Source: Firmicutes bacterium CAG:24053_14
GTDB taxonomy: Bacteria; Bacillota; Clostridia; Oscillospirales; Oscillospiraceae
DNA length: 64,000 nt
NCBI GenBank assembly: GCA_001916715.1
Contig: MNSZ01000058.1
Span: 77,335 to 141,334, forward strand
Reading direction: 5' to 3'
Translations under genes and position numbers: made by a program
Shown: positions 16,739 through 24,793 of the stretch, piece after piece
Numbering within the stretch: position 1 is the first letter of the stretch
Layout of the letters: every line of letters starts with the position of its first letter
Notes under the pieces: model-generated
Database searches by the model: none
The model's input: the letters and a program-made list of their open reading frames with translations, nothing else
Told to the model about the DNA's origin: nothing

Positions 16739-16783
16739 CTCTTGAACCCCATTCAAGCGCGCTACCATCTGCGCTACACCCGG
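16708..16783 (-). tRNA. tRNA-Pro (anticodon GGG)
   Basis: On the minus strand the acceptor CCGGGTG pairs with CACTCGG, followed by discriminator A and an encoded CCA at 16708-16710. The anticodon stem CTTGA/TCAAG encloses ATGGGGT, so the anticodon is GGG. The T-arm reads CTGGTTCAACTCCAG. It decodes proline CCC and CCU codons. A promoter sits upstream at 16801-16829. Confidence 0.95.
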
Positions 16784-16800
16784 ATTTCCAACGCCCGATT

Positions 16801-16829
16801 ATATTAACACATTTGATCGATAATTGCAA
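16801..16829 (-). promoter_or_regulatory. promoter of tRNA-Pro
   Basis: On the minus strand TTGCAA and TAATAT are 17 bp apart, 18 bp upstream of the tRNA 5' end. Confidence 0.6.
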
Positions 16830-16947
16830 TACCTATTTTAAAATATTTATAAAATTCCTCAAAATCCGTGTGAAAACGGCTGTATCCGCTTTCCTGCCGC
16901 ACGAGCCGCGCTGTGTGCAAATTTGTACATAAAATACGACTTAGCTA

Positions 16948-16976
16948 TTGCTTAGAGGTTCTGTTTGGGCTATAAT
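16948..16976 (+). promoter_or_regulatory. promoter of the zinc-ribbon protein gene
   Basis: TTGCTT and TATAAT are 17 bp apart, giving a leader of about 50 nt before the start at 17033. The 16830-16947 stretch holds nothing else recognisable. Confidence 0.55.
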
Positions 16977-17032
16977 AGTTATGGTAACAAACCCAAAGAG
17001 GAATCAAGAGTAAGATTTAGGAGGAATTGAAC

Positions 17033-17269
17033 ATGAAATGCCCTCGCTGCGGACATGAAATGACCCTCGATACCCATCGCAAGTACGCGCTGAACATGTG
17101 CTACGAGTGCGGCTATATCGAAGGCAGACTCAACGACGGCCCCGGTGCCGGCGCAAGCAACTACGCTCGGCTCAGAGCAATGAACTTTAACGAAGCTGTC
17201 GCATTTATCTCCGGAGGTCTCGGTATTGAAGAAGCAAAGGTTGCCGACTGGCTCGACAACAAGGAATAA
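17033..17269 (+). CDS. small zinc-ribbon protein of unknown function
   Basis: A 78-residue protein. Two CxxC pairs (C3-C6 and C23-C26) form a probable zinc ribbon at the N-terminus. The second half, about 45-78, is a predicted helical segment with NEAVAFISGGLG. No enzyme motif is present and I do not recognise a named family. The ATG at 17033 is chosen because GGAGG lies eight bases upstream; a TTG two codons earlier is in frame but too close to that site. It is a single-gene unit with its own promoter and terminator, which argues that it is real. Confidence 0.75.
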   Translation: MKCPRCGHEMTLDTHRKYALNMCYECGYIEGRLNDGPGAGASNYARLRAMNFNEAVAFISGGLGIEEAKVADWLDNKE

Positions 17270-17282
17270 GTCAGACAATCGG

Positions 17283-17320
17283 ACAGCACCCCGTACTCAC
17301 GGTACGAGGTGCTGTTTTTT
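17283..17320. terminator. terminator of the zinc-ribbon gene
   Basis: ACAGCACC...GGTGCTGT with inner CGTAC/GTACG pairs, followed by T6. It lies between convergent genes and could also serve the minus-strand deacetylase. Confidence 0.8.
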
Positions 17321-17325
17321 CATAT

Positions 17326-18123
17326 TCAAGCGTCGGCTTTTGCGTCGGAGCCGGCCTTTGCCCGGCACTGCATGCCGGTGTTGTCGATAGTATAGTCGCC
17401 TGTCAGCAATATCTGCGAAACAGGTACGATCTTATATCCGTCGGCAATAAGCCCCTCGATTATTCCAGGAAGTGCCTCGGGAGTATTCTCGGCGGCGTTA
17501 TGAAAAAGGACTATGCTGCCGCTTTTCACGTTTTTCAGCACGCGACCGGATATATCGCTTGCCGATATCCCCTTCCAGTCGAGGCTGTCAACATCCCACT
17601 GAATGGCGCTCATTCCCATCGAGTTTACGGTGCTTATGACAGTGTCGTTATACTCGCCGTAAGGACAACGGAACAGCGTCGGCTCTGTTCCGGTTATTTT
17701 CTTGATCTTTTCGTTGGATGCCGTGATGTTTGACTTTATCTCATCTGCCGAGAGCTGAGCAAAGTGCGCGTGGTCATCGGAGTGGCTCATCACCTCGTTG
17801 CCGGCATCGTGCAGAGCTTTGACCGACTCCGGGTACTTATCGACCCACTGGCCGACGACGAAAAACGTTGCATTTATGTTGTACTTATTTAATATGTCTA
17901 TCAGTTCCTGTGTATCCTCATTGCCCCAGGCCGCGTCAAATGACAGGGCGACCGTTTTGTCGTCGCGCTGCACACAGTAGATCGGAAGCTGTCTGTCGCT
18001 TGCGGCAACGCCTACCACCGTTGGGCTGTTGGTAGTCCAGAATATCACCGCCGTGAGCACAACGAGGGCAACAGCCGATGCCGCAGCCTTTCGATTTTTT
18101 ATTCTGCCTAATAATTTTTTCAA
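17326..18123 (-). CDS. PdaB-like polysaccharide deacetylase
   Basis: A 265-residue protein with an N-terminal membrane anchor (about 13-31) and a NodB domain outside the cell. Motif 1 is SFDAAWGNEDT, where the usual DDG is replaced as in PdaB-type sporulation deacetylases. Motif 2 is HSDDH (metal His), then RCPYGEYND, DSLDW and LFHNAAENTP. Such enzymes deacetylate peptidoglycan sugars, but some PdaB-like members may be inactive. The start is TTG at 18123, supported by GGGAGGG seven bases upstream. That site lies inside a terminator-like hairpin, which could control its expression. Confidence 0.82.
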   Translation of the reverse strand: MKKLLGRIKNRKAAASAVALVVLTAVIFWTTNSPTVVGVAASDRQLPIYCVQRDDKTVALSFDAAWGNEDTQELIDILNKYNINATFFVVGQWVDKYPESVKALHDAGNEVMSHSDDHAHFAQLSADEIKSNITASNEKIKKITGTEPTLFRCPYGEYNDTVISTVNSMGMSAIQWDVDSLDWKGISASDISGRVLKNVKSGSIVLFHNAAENTPEALPGIIEGLIADGYKIVPVSQILLTGDYTIDNTGMQCRAKAGSDAKADA

Positions 18124-18175
18124 AAAAGATCCCTCCCGTAAAGGCTTTGTACATTACTATGCCTGTTCGGGAGGG
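18124..18175 (-). terminator. terminator-like hairpin overlapping the deacetylase ribosome-binding site
   Basis: On the minus strand CCCTCCCG (18175-18168) pairs with CGGGAGGG (18138-18131) across a 29-base loop, followed by ATC and T6. The 3' arm is the Shine-Dalgarno sequence of the deacetylase, and the T-run leads into its TTG start. Confidence 0.6.
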
Positions 18176-18181
18176 TTTATG

Positions 18182-18901
18182 TCAGCAGAATACAAGCTGA
18201 TATGTCACGCCGAATGCTTCGCGGATAAAGTAGTTAACCATGATCGGCAAATAGGTCGTGTGCGCCGCAACGGAGCCGACACTAACATCCAGCGACTGCG
18301 CAAGAAGCTTTGCGCGATATATGTGATATTCGCTTGTGACCACCGCGCAGCTGTCGTTCGGATCATCGCCGCGCTGACGGATAATATTGAAGCTGTTTTC
18401 AAGGTTTTCAAGCGTTGAGGTCGCTTTATCCTCGGCGATTATTCGGCTTTTGTCTATGCCCTTATCCGTAAGCCACGCAGTCATCGCCTCGGCCTCGCTT
18501 ATATTCTCATCGCTGCCCTGTCCGCCGCTGACGATGGCGATCGTTTGCGGATGAGTCTGCATATAATCACGTGCGGCGCTCATACGCTCAACGAGCGACA
18601 GCGACGGCGTATCACCATGCACGGCAGCACCCAGAACGATGATGTAGTCATATTCCCTGTCTCCGTCGCCGGAGGCTGCGCCTACTATCGGCACCTCAAT
18701 TGCTATGAGGTAGACAAGTCCAAGCGCCGTGAGGATGCATACCGTGCGCTTTATCCACGCTCTTTTGCAAAACCTCATTATTGCAATAAGCGCCGCGGCA
18801 AAAAACATTGCATAGGCGATATATCCCACGCCGGTGAAGAAAAATCGCAGCACAAGGCCCGAAAGCACAAGCGCGCCGGGCAGCATAAGTCTTTTATTCA
18901 T
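18182..18901 (-). CDS. DUF218 (YdcF/SanA-like) membrane protein
   Basis: A 239-residue protein with two to three hydrophobic helices in the first 75 residues and a DUF218 domain after that. Family motifs are YDYIIVLGAAVHG, VSGGQGSDE, SEAEAM and VTSEYHIYRA. Related proteins affect envelope integrity and drug tolerance, but the reaction is not established. The start at 18901 follows GGGAGGAG. It overlaps the end of the upstream ABC-F gene by 8 bp, so translational coupling is likely. Confidence 0.85.
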   Translation of the reverse strand: MNKRLMLPGALVLSGLVLRFFFTGVGYIAYAMFFAAALIAIMRFCKRAWIKRTVCILTALGLVYLIAIEVPIVGAASGDGDREYDYIIVLGAAVHGDTPSLSLVERMSAARDYMQTHPQTIAIVSGGQGSDENISEAEAMTAWLTDKGIDKSRIIAEDKATSTLENLENSFNIIRQRGDDPNDSCAVVTSEYHIYRAKLLAQSLDVSVGSVAAHTTYLPIMVNYFIREAFGVTYQLVFC

Positions 18902-20771
18902 CGGACAACTCCTCCCACTTATCATACAGAGCGATAAGGAGCTCGTTTATCTCTTCTTTCTGCGCGCCAAGCTCCATGAGCTTCTGATAGTCGCTCGCGT
19001 TCTCCTGCTCGGCTTCTTCAAGCGCTGCTATCTGTTTTTCCATAGCTGCGATATCACGCTCTATCTTCGCTATGCGCTTTTCCTTATTGGGCGAGGACTT
19101 CTTCGCAGGCTTATCCGGTTTTGTCGCCTTGGCCTCGGCCTTTGCCGTACGAGTGAAAACCTCCTGACGCTTGAGATATTCGCGCATCTGCTCGTACGTC
19201 CCTCTGTAATCGAGCAGCTTTCCGCCGTCAAGGTACCATATACGCGTTGCAAATTTTTCGATAAAATATCTGTCGTGCGAAACGAACAGCAGCGCCTCGG
19301 AATAATCCGACACGGCGTCCTCCATCCACTCGCGGCTGGCAATGTCCAAATGGTTTGTCGGCTCGTCGAGGATCAGAAGATTTATATCACTGCCCATGAG
19401 CATACATAGCCTGAGACGGCTCTTCTCGCCGCCGGAGAGTGCTCCGACGGGAGTGAACACATCCTCGCCGCGAAAGCCGAATGCAGCGAGTCTGTCGCGC
19501 GCCTCCTGTGGCTGACAGCGGCAGTCATACAGCATCGTATCGAGCAGCGAGCGCTCCTCATTTGAAAAATGTATTATCTGCGGCAGGTATGCCGGGCGCA
19601 CGGACGGCCCGAACTTTATGTATCCTTCATCCGGCGTTTCCTGCTGCATTATCATTTTAACAAGCGTGCTCTTGCCGGTTCCGTTATCGCCGATGAGCGC
19701 TATGCGCTCGCCGCCGGAAACATTAAGCTCAAGCCCGGCAAAAAGCTTCTTATCGCCGAACGCCTTGGAAACGTTATGGCACACGAGCACCTCGTCGCCG
19801 TAGAAATCCGATGACGAGAATTTAGCCGAAAGCTTTTTTGCCTCGGTCGGCTTTGCGGTCTGCTCAAGCTTTGCTATGCGCTTTTCCATTGAAAACGCGC
19901 GCTTGTGCAGCTTATCGTTGCCCATGAACGCCCAAAGGTGCATCTGCTCAGCAGCTCGTGTGAGCTGCTCGATCTTGGCCTGATCCTTTTCGTATTTTCT
20001 GAGCTTTTCCTCAAAGCGCTTCTGCCGCTCGACGACATAAAAGCTGTATCCGCCGCTGTAAAACTCCGCCTTGCCGTCGCTTATATCGATGCAGCGCTGG
20101 GCGATCTTGTCGATAAAATATCGGTCGTGGCTTATAAGCAGAACGGTTCCTTTAAAATGCTGAAGATAGTCCTCAAGCCATTCGGTCGCTCGAAGATCAA
20201 GGTGGTTTGTCGGCTCGTCGAGCAGAAGTATGTCCGTTTTTTCGAGGATGAGCCGCGCGAGGTTAACTCTCGTCCGCTCGCCGCCGGAGAGCAGGTCAAA
20301 GGGCTGCTCGCGCATGCTCTGCGGAATATCAAGGCCGTTGGCGACGCGGTTGCGGTCAGTGTCCATATCATAGCCGCCGAGGCGGGCAAAATCGGCCGAG
20401 AGCCTGTCGTATTCCGACAAGAGCTTATCCGACTGATCATGCTCCATTTCATGCGCAAGCTCGTCAAGGCGCGCGCTTATGGCGTAAAGCTCGCGGTGAG
20501 CGTCCCTGAGAACGTCCTCGGTCGTCCATCCGTCCGGGTAGACGGGTATCTGCGAAATAAGCCCCAGGCGCTTTCCGGAGGCTATGGCAACCGCGCCCTC
20601 GTCGTAGTCTATCTCGCCGGTCAATATGCGGAAGAGCGTGGTCTTTCCGCAGCCGTTATGGCCGAGAATGCCGACGCGCTCACCCTCGGCAATGTCGAAG
20701 CTGAGCCCGTCAAGTATGTTTTTACCCAATTCAAAGGACTTTACAAGTCCGTTGACGGATATGTCTGTCAT
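18894..20771 (-). CDS. ABC-F family ATPase
   Basis: A 625-residue soluble protein with two ABC ATPase domains and no membrane part. The first has GHNGCGKTT, LSGGERTRVNLARL and LLLDEPTNHLD. The second has GDNGTGKST, LSGGEKSRLRLCML and LILDEPTNHLD. A C-terminal coiled coil rich in Lys and Glu spans about 545-625. ABC-F proteins bind the ribosome E site and act in translation quality control or antibiotic protection. The coiled-coil tail fits the Uup/YdiF-like housekeeping group better than a resistance factor (inference). It lies 15 bp after the PBP gene. Confidence 0.9.
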   Translation of the reverse strand: MTDISVNGLVKSFELGKNILDGLSFDIAEGERVGILGHNGCGKTTLFRILTGEIDYDEGAVAIASGKRLGLISQIPVYPDGWTTEDVLRDAHRELYAISARLDELAHEMEHDQSDKLLSEYDRLSADFARLGGYDMDTDRNRVANGLDIPQSMREQPFDLLSGGERTRVNLARLILEKTDILLLDEPTNHLDLRATEWLEDYLQHFKGTVLLISHDRYFIDKIAQRCIDISDGKAEFYSGGYSFYVVERQKRFEEKLRKYEKDQAKIEQLTRAAEQMHLWAFMGNDKLHKRAFSMEKRIAKLEQTAKPTEAKKLSAKFSSSDFYGDEVLVCHNVSKAFGDKKLFAGLELNVSGGERIALIGDNGTGKSTLVKMIMQQETPDEGYIKFGPSVRPAYLPQIIHFSNEERSLLDTMLYDCRCQPQEARDRLAAFGFRGEDVFTPVGALSGGEKSRLRLCMLMGSDINLLILDEPTNHLDIASREWMEDAVSDYSEALLFVSHDRYFIEKFATRIWYLDGGKLLDYRGTYEQMREYLKRQEVFTRTAKAEAKATKPDKPAKKSSPNKEKRIAKIERDIAAMEKQIAALEEAEQENASDYQKLMELGAQKEEINELLIALYDKWEELSDE

Positions 20772-20786
20772 TATATTTCTCCTAAA

Positions 20787-22076
20787 CTATTTTGCTACCG
20801 CTGCCTGAAGCACGGTGTTTATGACGCTGCCGGCAGCACCAAGGCCGCTTCCGCCGTTTTCAACAAGGCATACAAAGGCGTAGGGATGCTCCTCATCGTT
20901 TAAAAATCCAACGAACCAGCCGTGCGCGGCCTTGCCGTCGCCGACCTCGGCGGTGCCGGTCTTTGCAGAGATGTTAAGTCCCGGGAAGCGATTCTGGCCG
21001 TAATGATATACGACGTTGTAATTCATCATCGACGCTATCTTCTGCGCCGTATCGGCCAACACGAGCTGCGTTGTTTTGCTCGATTGGCCGAGCAGCGACG
21101 GCTCAACGACTGTGCCGCCGTTTGCGTAGGCTCCGGCAAGGCGCATCATCGCGTAGGGGCATACAAGGTCGTTATACTGGCCGATGCCCGACCACGCCAT
21201 GGACGCGCTCATCGAGCTGTCCTTATCATAATTGCCGGCCTGAGTGGATATGCTGTCGAGCGTAAGCGACGTGGTTATGCCGAGCTTTTCGGCGTATTGG
21301 GCAATAATATCCGGGCCAAGCTCAAGCGATATCTCCGCAAAGGCGCAGTTGCAGGAATTTGAAAGCGCCTGCTCGATGGTCTGCTGGCCGTGTACGCCGG
21401 TACAGTTTATCTGCACGCCCTTTACATCGACCGAGCCTGCGCAGTTGAAGGTGCGGTGGTAGATATCGTCGATATTCTCAAGCGCCGCATTGAGCGTTAC
21501 AAGCTTGAATATGGAGCCGGGGGTGAATGATGCGCTCAGGCAGCGGTTAATATACGCGCCGTCCGGCAGCGTCTCGGGCGGATTGAGCGGATCTATCGAC
21601 GGCGAGGATACCATACAGAGCACTTCTCCGGTTTTGTAGTTATAAACCATCACAGCGCCCTTGCGGCCGTTTAACGCCTCATAGGCCTTAAGGTTTAAGT
21701 CCGCGTCGATGGTGAGCTGGAGGTTCACGTCGTCCTGTTCCTCGATACCGGTTATAAGGCTGAAGCCGGAGAGCTTGCTCTTAAACGAGCTGAGCGCGCC
21801 GGTGCCGACATTTCCGGTATAGTCGCCTGTAACGTGGTAGCAGGCAATGCGGGTGTTTGCGTTTTCGGCATAGCTCTTTTCGCCGCCGCCCATTTTTGCA
21901 AGCAGCGTTCCGTTGCGGTCTGTGAGCGTATATTCGCTGCTCGATGTGGACTGGTCAAAATACAGCGCCCACATTTCTCCGTCCTTTATATATCTGCCGA
22001 CATAAACGCCAAGGCCGATAATGATGAGAAACGCCATGAGTATTGCCGAAAATGCACGAAGGGATACTTTTTTCAT
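20787..22076 (-). CDS. class B penicillin-binding protein (transpeptidase)
   Basis: A 429-residue peptidoglycan transpeptidase, short for class B. It has one N-terminal membrane helix (about 8-27), a small linker domain, and then the transpeptidase. The active site is S188-x-x-K191 (SIFK), S241-C-N243 and K372-T-G. All three motifs are intact. It overlaps the upstream SEDS gene by 4 bp (ATGA), the classical PBP-SEDS glycosyltransferase pairing. It resembles the PbpA/PBP-2 group that pairs with RodA/FtsW. Whether it acts in elongation, division or sporulation is not visible. Confidence 0.92.
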   Translation of the reverse strand: MKKVSLRAFSAILMAFLIIIGLGVYVGRYIKDGEMWALYFDQSTSSSEYTLTDRNGTLLAKMGGGEKSYAENANTRIACYHVTGDYTGNVGTGALSSFKSKLSGFSLITGIEEQDDVNLQLTIDADLNLKAYEALNGRKGAVMVYNYKTGEVLCMVSSPSIDPLNPPETLPDGAYINRCLSASFTPGSIFKLVTLNAALENIDDIYHRTFNCAGSVDVKGVQINCTGVHGQQTIEQALSNSCNCAFAEISLELGPDIIAQYAEKLGITTSLTLDSISTQAGNYDKDSSMSASMAWSGIGQYNDLVCPYAMMRLAGAYANGGTVVEPSLLGQSSKTTQLVLADTAQKIASMMNYNVVYHYGQNRFPGLNISAKTGTAEVGDGKAAHGWFVGFLNDEEHPYAFVCLVENGGSGLGAAGSVINTVLQAAVAK

Positions 22077-23800
22077 GCCGTCTCCTTCCTTTCTTCGGCG
22101 CTTTCACGCTGCTTTTTGGTTTTTGCCTCGGGTGGGCGCACGACAAAGCTTGCGCCCTTACGCGTGTCGCCTGCTTTGATAAACGCAAGCAGCATCCAGC
22201 ACGCGAGCACCGACGTGCCGCCGCGCGACACGAACGGGAACGTTACGCCCGTAAACGGCAGTATATCCACAGAACCGAACACGTTGAGCGCGACCTGAAC
22301 CATAAACATGCTCGCCGTTGCGCAGGCGGCTATCGAATAGTAGGCGCTGCGGCCGTGGCCGGAGTTGCGCACGGCGAAAAAGGCAAGCGCAAGTATAGCC
22401 AGCACGGCGCATATGGCAATGATAAGCCCCAGCTCCTCGCACATGACGCCGAACACGGTGTCCGTATTGCCGGCAAAGGTGTTTTTAAGCCAGCCGTTTC
22501 CGGCTCCCTTGCCGAAAAGGCCGCCCGATGCGCCGGCGGAAAGGGCGTGCGTCTGCTGATAGCCGCCGTCCCAGATGTTCTCGGCGTCCCATATATGCCC
22601 CCAGGTTGCAAATCTGCGCGCAACGTGGTCTTTCATCTTGAGCATAAGGAAGCCTGCCATGCCCGCTCCCGTTATTGCGAGCGCTACCGTTGCTATCGAG
22701 CCGGAGCGCATGAAGGATATAACAAGGAAGGTCACGAAGAATATAAGCGCCGTGCCGAAATCGCTGCTGAATGCAAGGCATATGACGCACAAAGCCGAAA
22801 ACACGATGAACAGTATGAGGTTCTTGGTGCTGAACAGTCTGTCAAGCGTCGCGGCGCCGACGTAGATAAACGCAACCTTTACAAACTCCGAGGGCTGGAT
22901 CGACATGCTGCCTATGAATATCCAGTTTTTCGCGCCGTACTGCTCCCTGCCGATAACGAGCACCGCGCCGAGGATGAGTACCGACAGTATCGCGAGCGGC
23001 AGGCGCATGGTCTTTGTCCTGTCAAGATCGCGAAGCCACCAGCCGAGAACAAAAAACGCAACGACGCCGGCAAAGACTATTATCATCTGCCTGAACATCT
23101 CATCGGGCACCGACGAGGCTATGATCGAAAGGCCGATCGACGAGAGGAAAAACGCAAGCGTTTCGACCTCAAAGCCCGTTCGGCGTATGCTGCGCATGGC
23201 AAAATAGCAAAACCACTCGAGCAGAACGAGCAGCACAAAGCCGAGCATGATCCCGGCAAGATACTCGCTCTCCGCCGTGCACATATGCTCAAGAAGCAGT
23301 ATTGCCTGAAATATCGTCAGGAAAAACAGCGTAACTGCCGGGTGAACGCGCTTCCAGCTCTGCGTTCTGCGCGCCTCGATCGCGTCGCGCTGCTTTTCGC
23401 TGATATCGCGGAAGCGAACGCTGTTTCCGGCTAGGTTCAAAACATCACCGTCGCGAACAACGGTGCCTGTTGCCTGCACCTTTTCGCCGTTGACCCAAAC
23501 TCCGCCCTTGGAGAAGATGTCGAAAATGCGCCATACTCCCTTGGGGCTTCGGATGAGTACCGCGTGCACTCGGCTGACCGATGCATACGGCAGGCATATA
23601 TCCGCCGATTTTGAGCGGCCGATAAGATTTTCCCAGTGGTTTATGAGCGCAACGCCGTCATCTTTATGGATATATCCCCATATCTCGGTCTGCGTTTTGT
23701 TGCCGAGCATGCTGCGCATGCACCGTATCAAAACGATTATTGCAAACAGCGGCAGTATATATGAAGCTATAGTGACCAATGTGTCAGGCAAGCGGTTCAC
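22073..23800 (-). CDS. FHA domain-FtsW/RodA/SpoVE (SEDS) fusion protein
   Basis: A 575-residue membrane protein. After a first helix (about 8-28), an FHA domain covers about 45-135, with the phosphothreonine-binding residues in LIGRSKSADI and VSRVHAVL. About ten membrane helices follow with the SEDS signatures WIFIGSMSIQPSEF, SSDFGTALIFF and PFVSRGGTS. SEDS proteins polymerise peptidoglycan glycan strands. The FHA domain should bind a phosphothreonine, linking activity to a Ser/Thr kinase. The start may be GTG at 23800, or TTG at 23791, which has better spacing from GAGGTG. The 4-bp overlap with the PBP gene indicates a matched pair. Confidence 0.92.
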   Translation of the reverse strand: MNRLPDTLVTIASYILPLFAIIVLIRCMRSMLGNKTQTEIWGYIHKDDGVALINHWENLIGRSKSADICLPYASVSRVHAVLIRSPKGVWRIFDIFSKGGVWVNGEKVQATGTVVRDGDVLNLAGNSVRFRDISEKQRDAIEARRTQSWKRVHPAVTLFFLTIFQAILLLEHMCTAESEYLAGIMLGFVLLVLLEWFCYFAMRSIRRTGFEVETLAFFLSSIGLSIIASSVPDEMFRQMIIVFAGVVAFFVLGWWLRDLDRTKTMRLPLAILSVLILGAVLVIGREQYGAKNWIFIGSMSIQPSEFVKVAFIYVGAATLDRLFSTKNLILFIVFSALCVICLAFSSDFGTALIFFVTFLVISFMRSGSIATVALAITGAGMAGFLMLKMKDHVARRFATWGHIWDAENIWDGGYQQTHALSAGASGGLFGKGAGNGWLKNTFAGNTDTVFGVMCEELGLIIAICAVLAILALAFFAVRNSGHGRSAYYSIAACATASMFMVQVALNVFGSVDILPFTGVTFPFVSRGGTSVLACWMLLAFIKAGDTRKGASFVVRPPEAKTKKQRESAEERKETA

Positions 23801-23850
23801 CTCATTTTAAGCAAATTATTATTAAGTAATAATATCATAAATGTACCGCA

Positions 23851-23879
23851 TTGACAAGCAAGCCGGATTTATTTACAAT
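23851..23879 (+). promoter_or_regulatory. promoter of the NusG-II/Gx gene pair
   Basis: A perfect TTGACA and TACAAT are 17 bp apart. The predicted start of transcription, seven bases on, coincides with the ATG at 23886. Confidence 0.65.
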
Positions 23880-23885
23880 AGGTTC

Positions 23886-24251
23886 ATGAATATTAAAAGC
23901 ACGAAAACATGGATAATTATTTTTGCCGCGGTGCTTATTATATGCACCGCCGCTTTCCTGCTGCTGAAGCATTCCGGCGTTCAGGGCACGACGGCTGTCA
24001 TACGCGTAAACGGCGAGGTTTACGAAAAAATCGACTTAAATGCGGTCGCTGTTGCATACGACATGGAAATCAGCACCGAGTTCGGTTATAATAAATTACA
24101 CATAGAGCACGACGGGATAAGCGTCATAGATGCCGATTGCCGCGACCATATTTGCATGTCGCAGGGCAAGGTCAGCAAAGCCGGAGTCCCGATAGTATGT
24201 CTGCCCCACAAGCTTACCGTTGAGATCGAAGGGGGCGACATAGATGCCTAA
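23886..24251 (+). CDS. NusG domain II-containing membrane-anchored protein
   Basis: A 121-residue protein with an N-terminal membrane anchor (about 7-26) and an extracytoplasmic NusG_II domain. It has two conserved cysteines in DCRDHICMSQGKV and VCLPHKL. In Firmicutes this domain often sits beside a Gx transporter gene and redox or flavin-transfer genes; its reaction is unknown. The frame extends to an ATG at 23841, but that lies upstream of the promoter. The ATG at 23886 is therefore preferred. It has no good Shine-Dalgarno and may be leaderless. The next gene overlaps by 8 bp. Confidence 0.82.
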   Translation: MNIKSTKTWIIIFAAVLIICTAAFLLLKHSGVQGTTAVIRVNGEVYEKIDLNAVAVAYDMEISTEFGYNKLHIEHDGISVIDADCRDHICMSQGKVSKAGVPIVCLPHKLTVEIEGGDIDA

Positions 24252-24744
24252 AACGAGAAAGCTTGCGCTCATGGCCATGTTCACCGCCGCCTCGCTGATC
24301 GTTTTTGTCATCGAAGCGCAGATACCGGCCCCGATCCCGGTTCCCGGCGTCAAGCTCGGGCTTGCCAATATTGTCACGCTTATAGCGATGGTCATGCTCG
24401 GCCGGCGCGAAGCAGGGCTTATTCTGCTTGTACGCATAGCCATGGGCAGCATGTTCACAGGCGGCGTTTCGGCGTTTATATTCAGCATTGCCGGCGGAGC
24501 GCTGGCTTATGCCGTCATGTGCCTTACGCTCAAGCCGTTTTCGGGTAAGCTGCTGTGGGTCGTCAGCGTTCTCGGCGCTATTGCGCATAATTTAGGGCAG
24601 CTCATCGCCGCAATTATCATAACAAAAACAAGCTCGCTTATGCTGTATGCCCCTGTTCTTCTTGCCTCGGCGGTTGTAACGGGTGCGTTTACTGGTCTTG
24701 CCGCAATGTATCTCACTCAACGGCTGGACAAAAGAGTCGGTTAG
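24244..24744 (+). CDS. Gx transporter family protein (heptaprenyl diphosphate synthase component I-like)
   Basis: A 166-residue membrane protein with about five helices. The signature PVPGVKLGLANI is that of the Gx_transp family, also annotated as component I of heptaprenyl diphosphate synthase. The family is related to ECF-type substrate-binding components. It overlaps the NusG-II gene by 8 bp, the standard pairing in Clostridia. No substrate is known. No Rnf or ApbE genes are present nearby, unlike in some genomes. Confidence 0.85.
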   Translation: MPKTRKLALMAMFTAASLIVFVIEAQIPAPIPVPGVKLGLANIVTLIAMVMLGRREAGLILLVRIAMGSMFTGGVSAFIFSIAGGALAYAVMCLTLKPFSGKLLWVVSVLGAIAHNLGQLIAAIIITKTSSLMLYAPVLLASAVVTGAFTGLAAMYLTQRLDKRVG

Positions 24745-24793
24745 TGTTAGTATGGTGTTAGATAACAATATTTGATATTAGGAGTATTACAAA

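Noticed and set aside
18894..20771. Antibiotic-resistance ABC-F protein
   Set aside because: The coiled-coil C-terminus and cell-wall gene context fit housekeeping ABC-F proteins better; sequence alone does not show resistance.
22043..23434. 463-codon open frame on the plus strand
   Set aside because: Antisense to the FHA-SEDS gene; Lys/Arg/His-rich nonsense sequence with no start signal.
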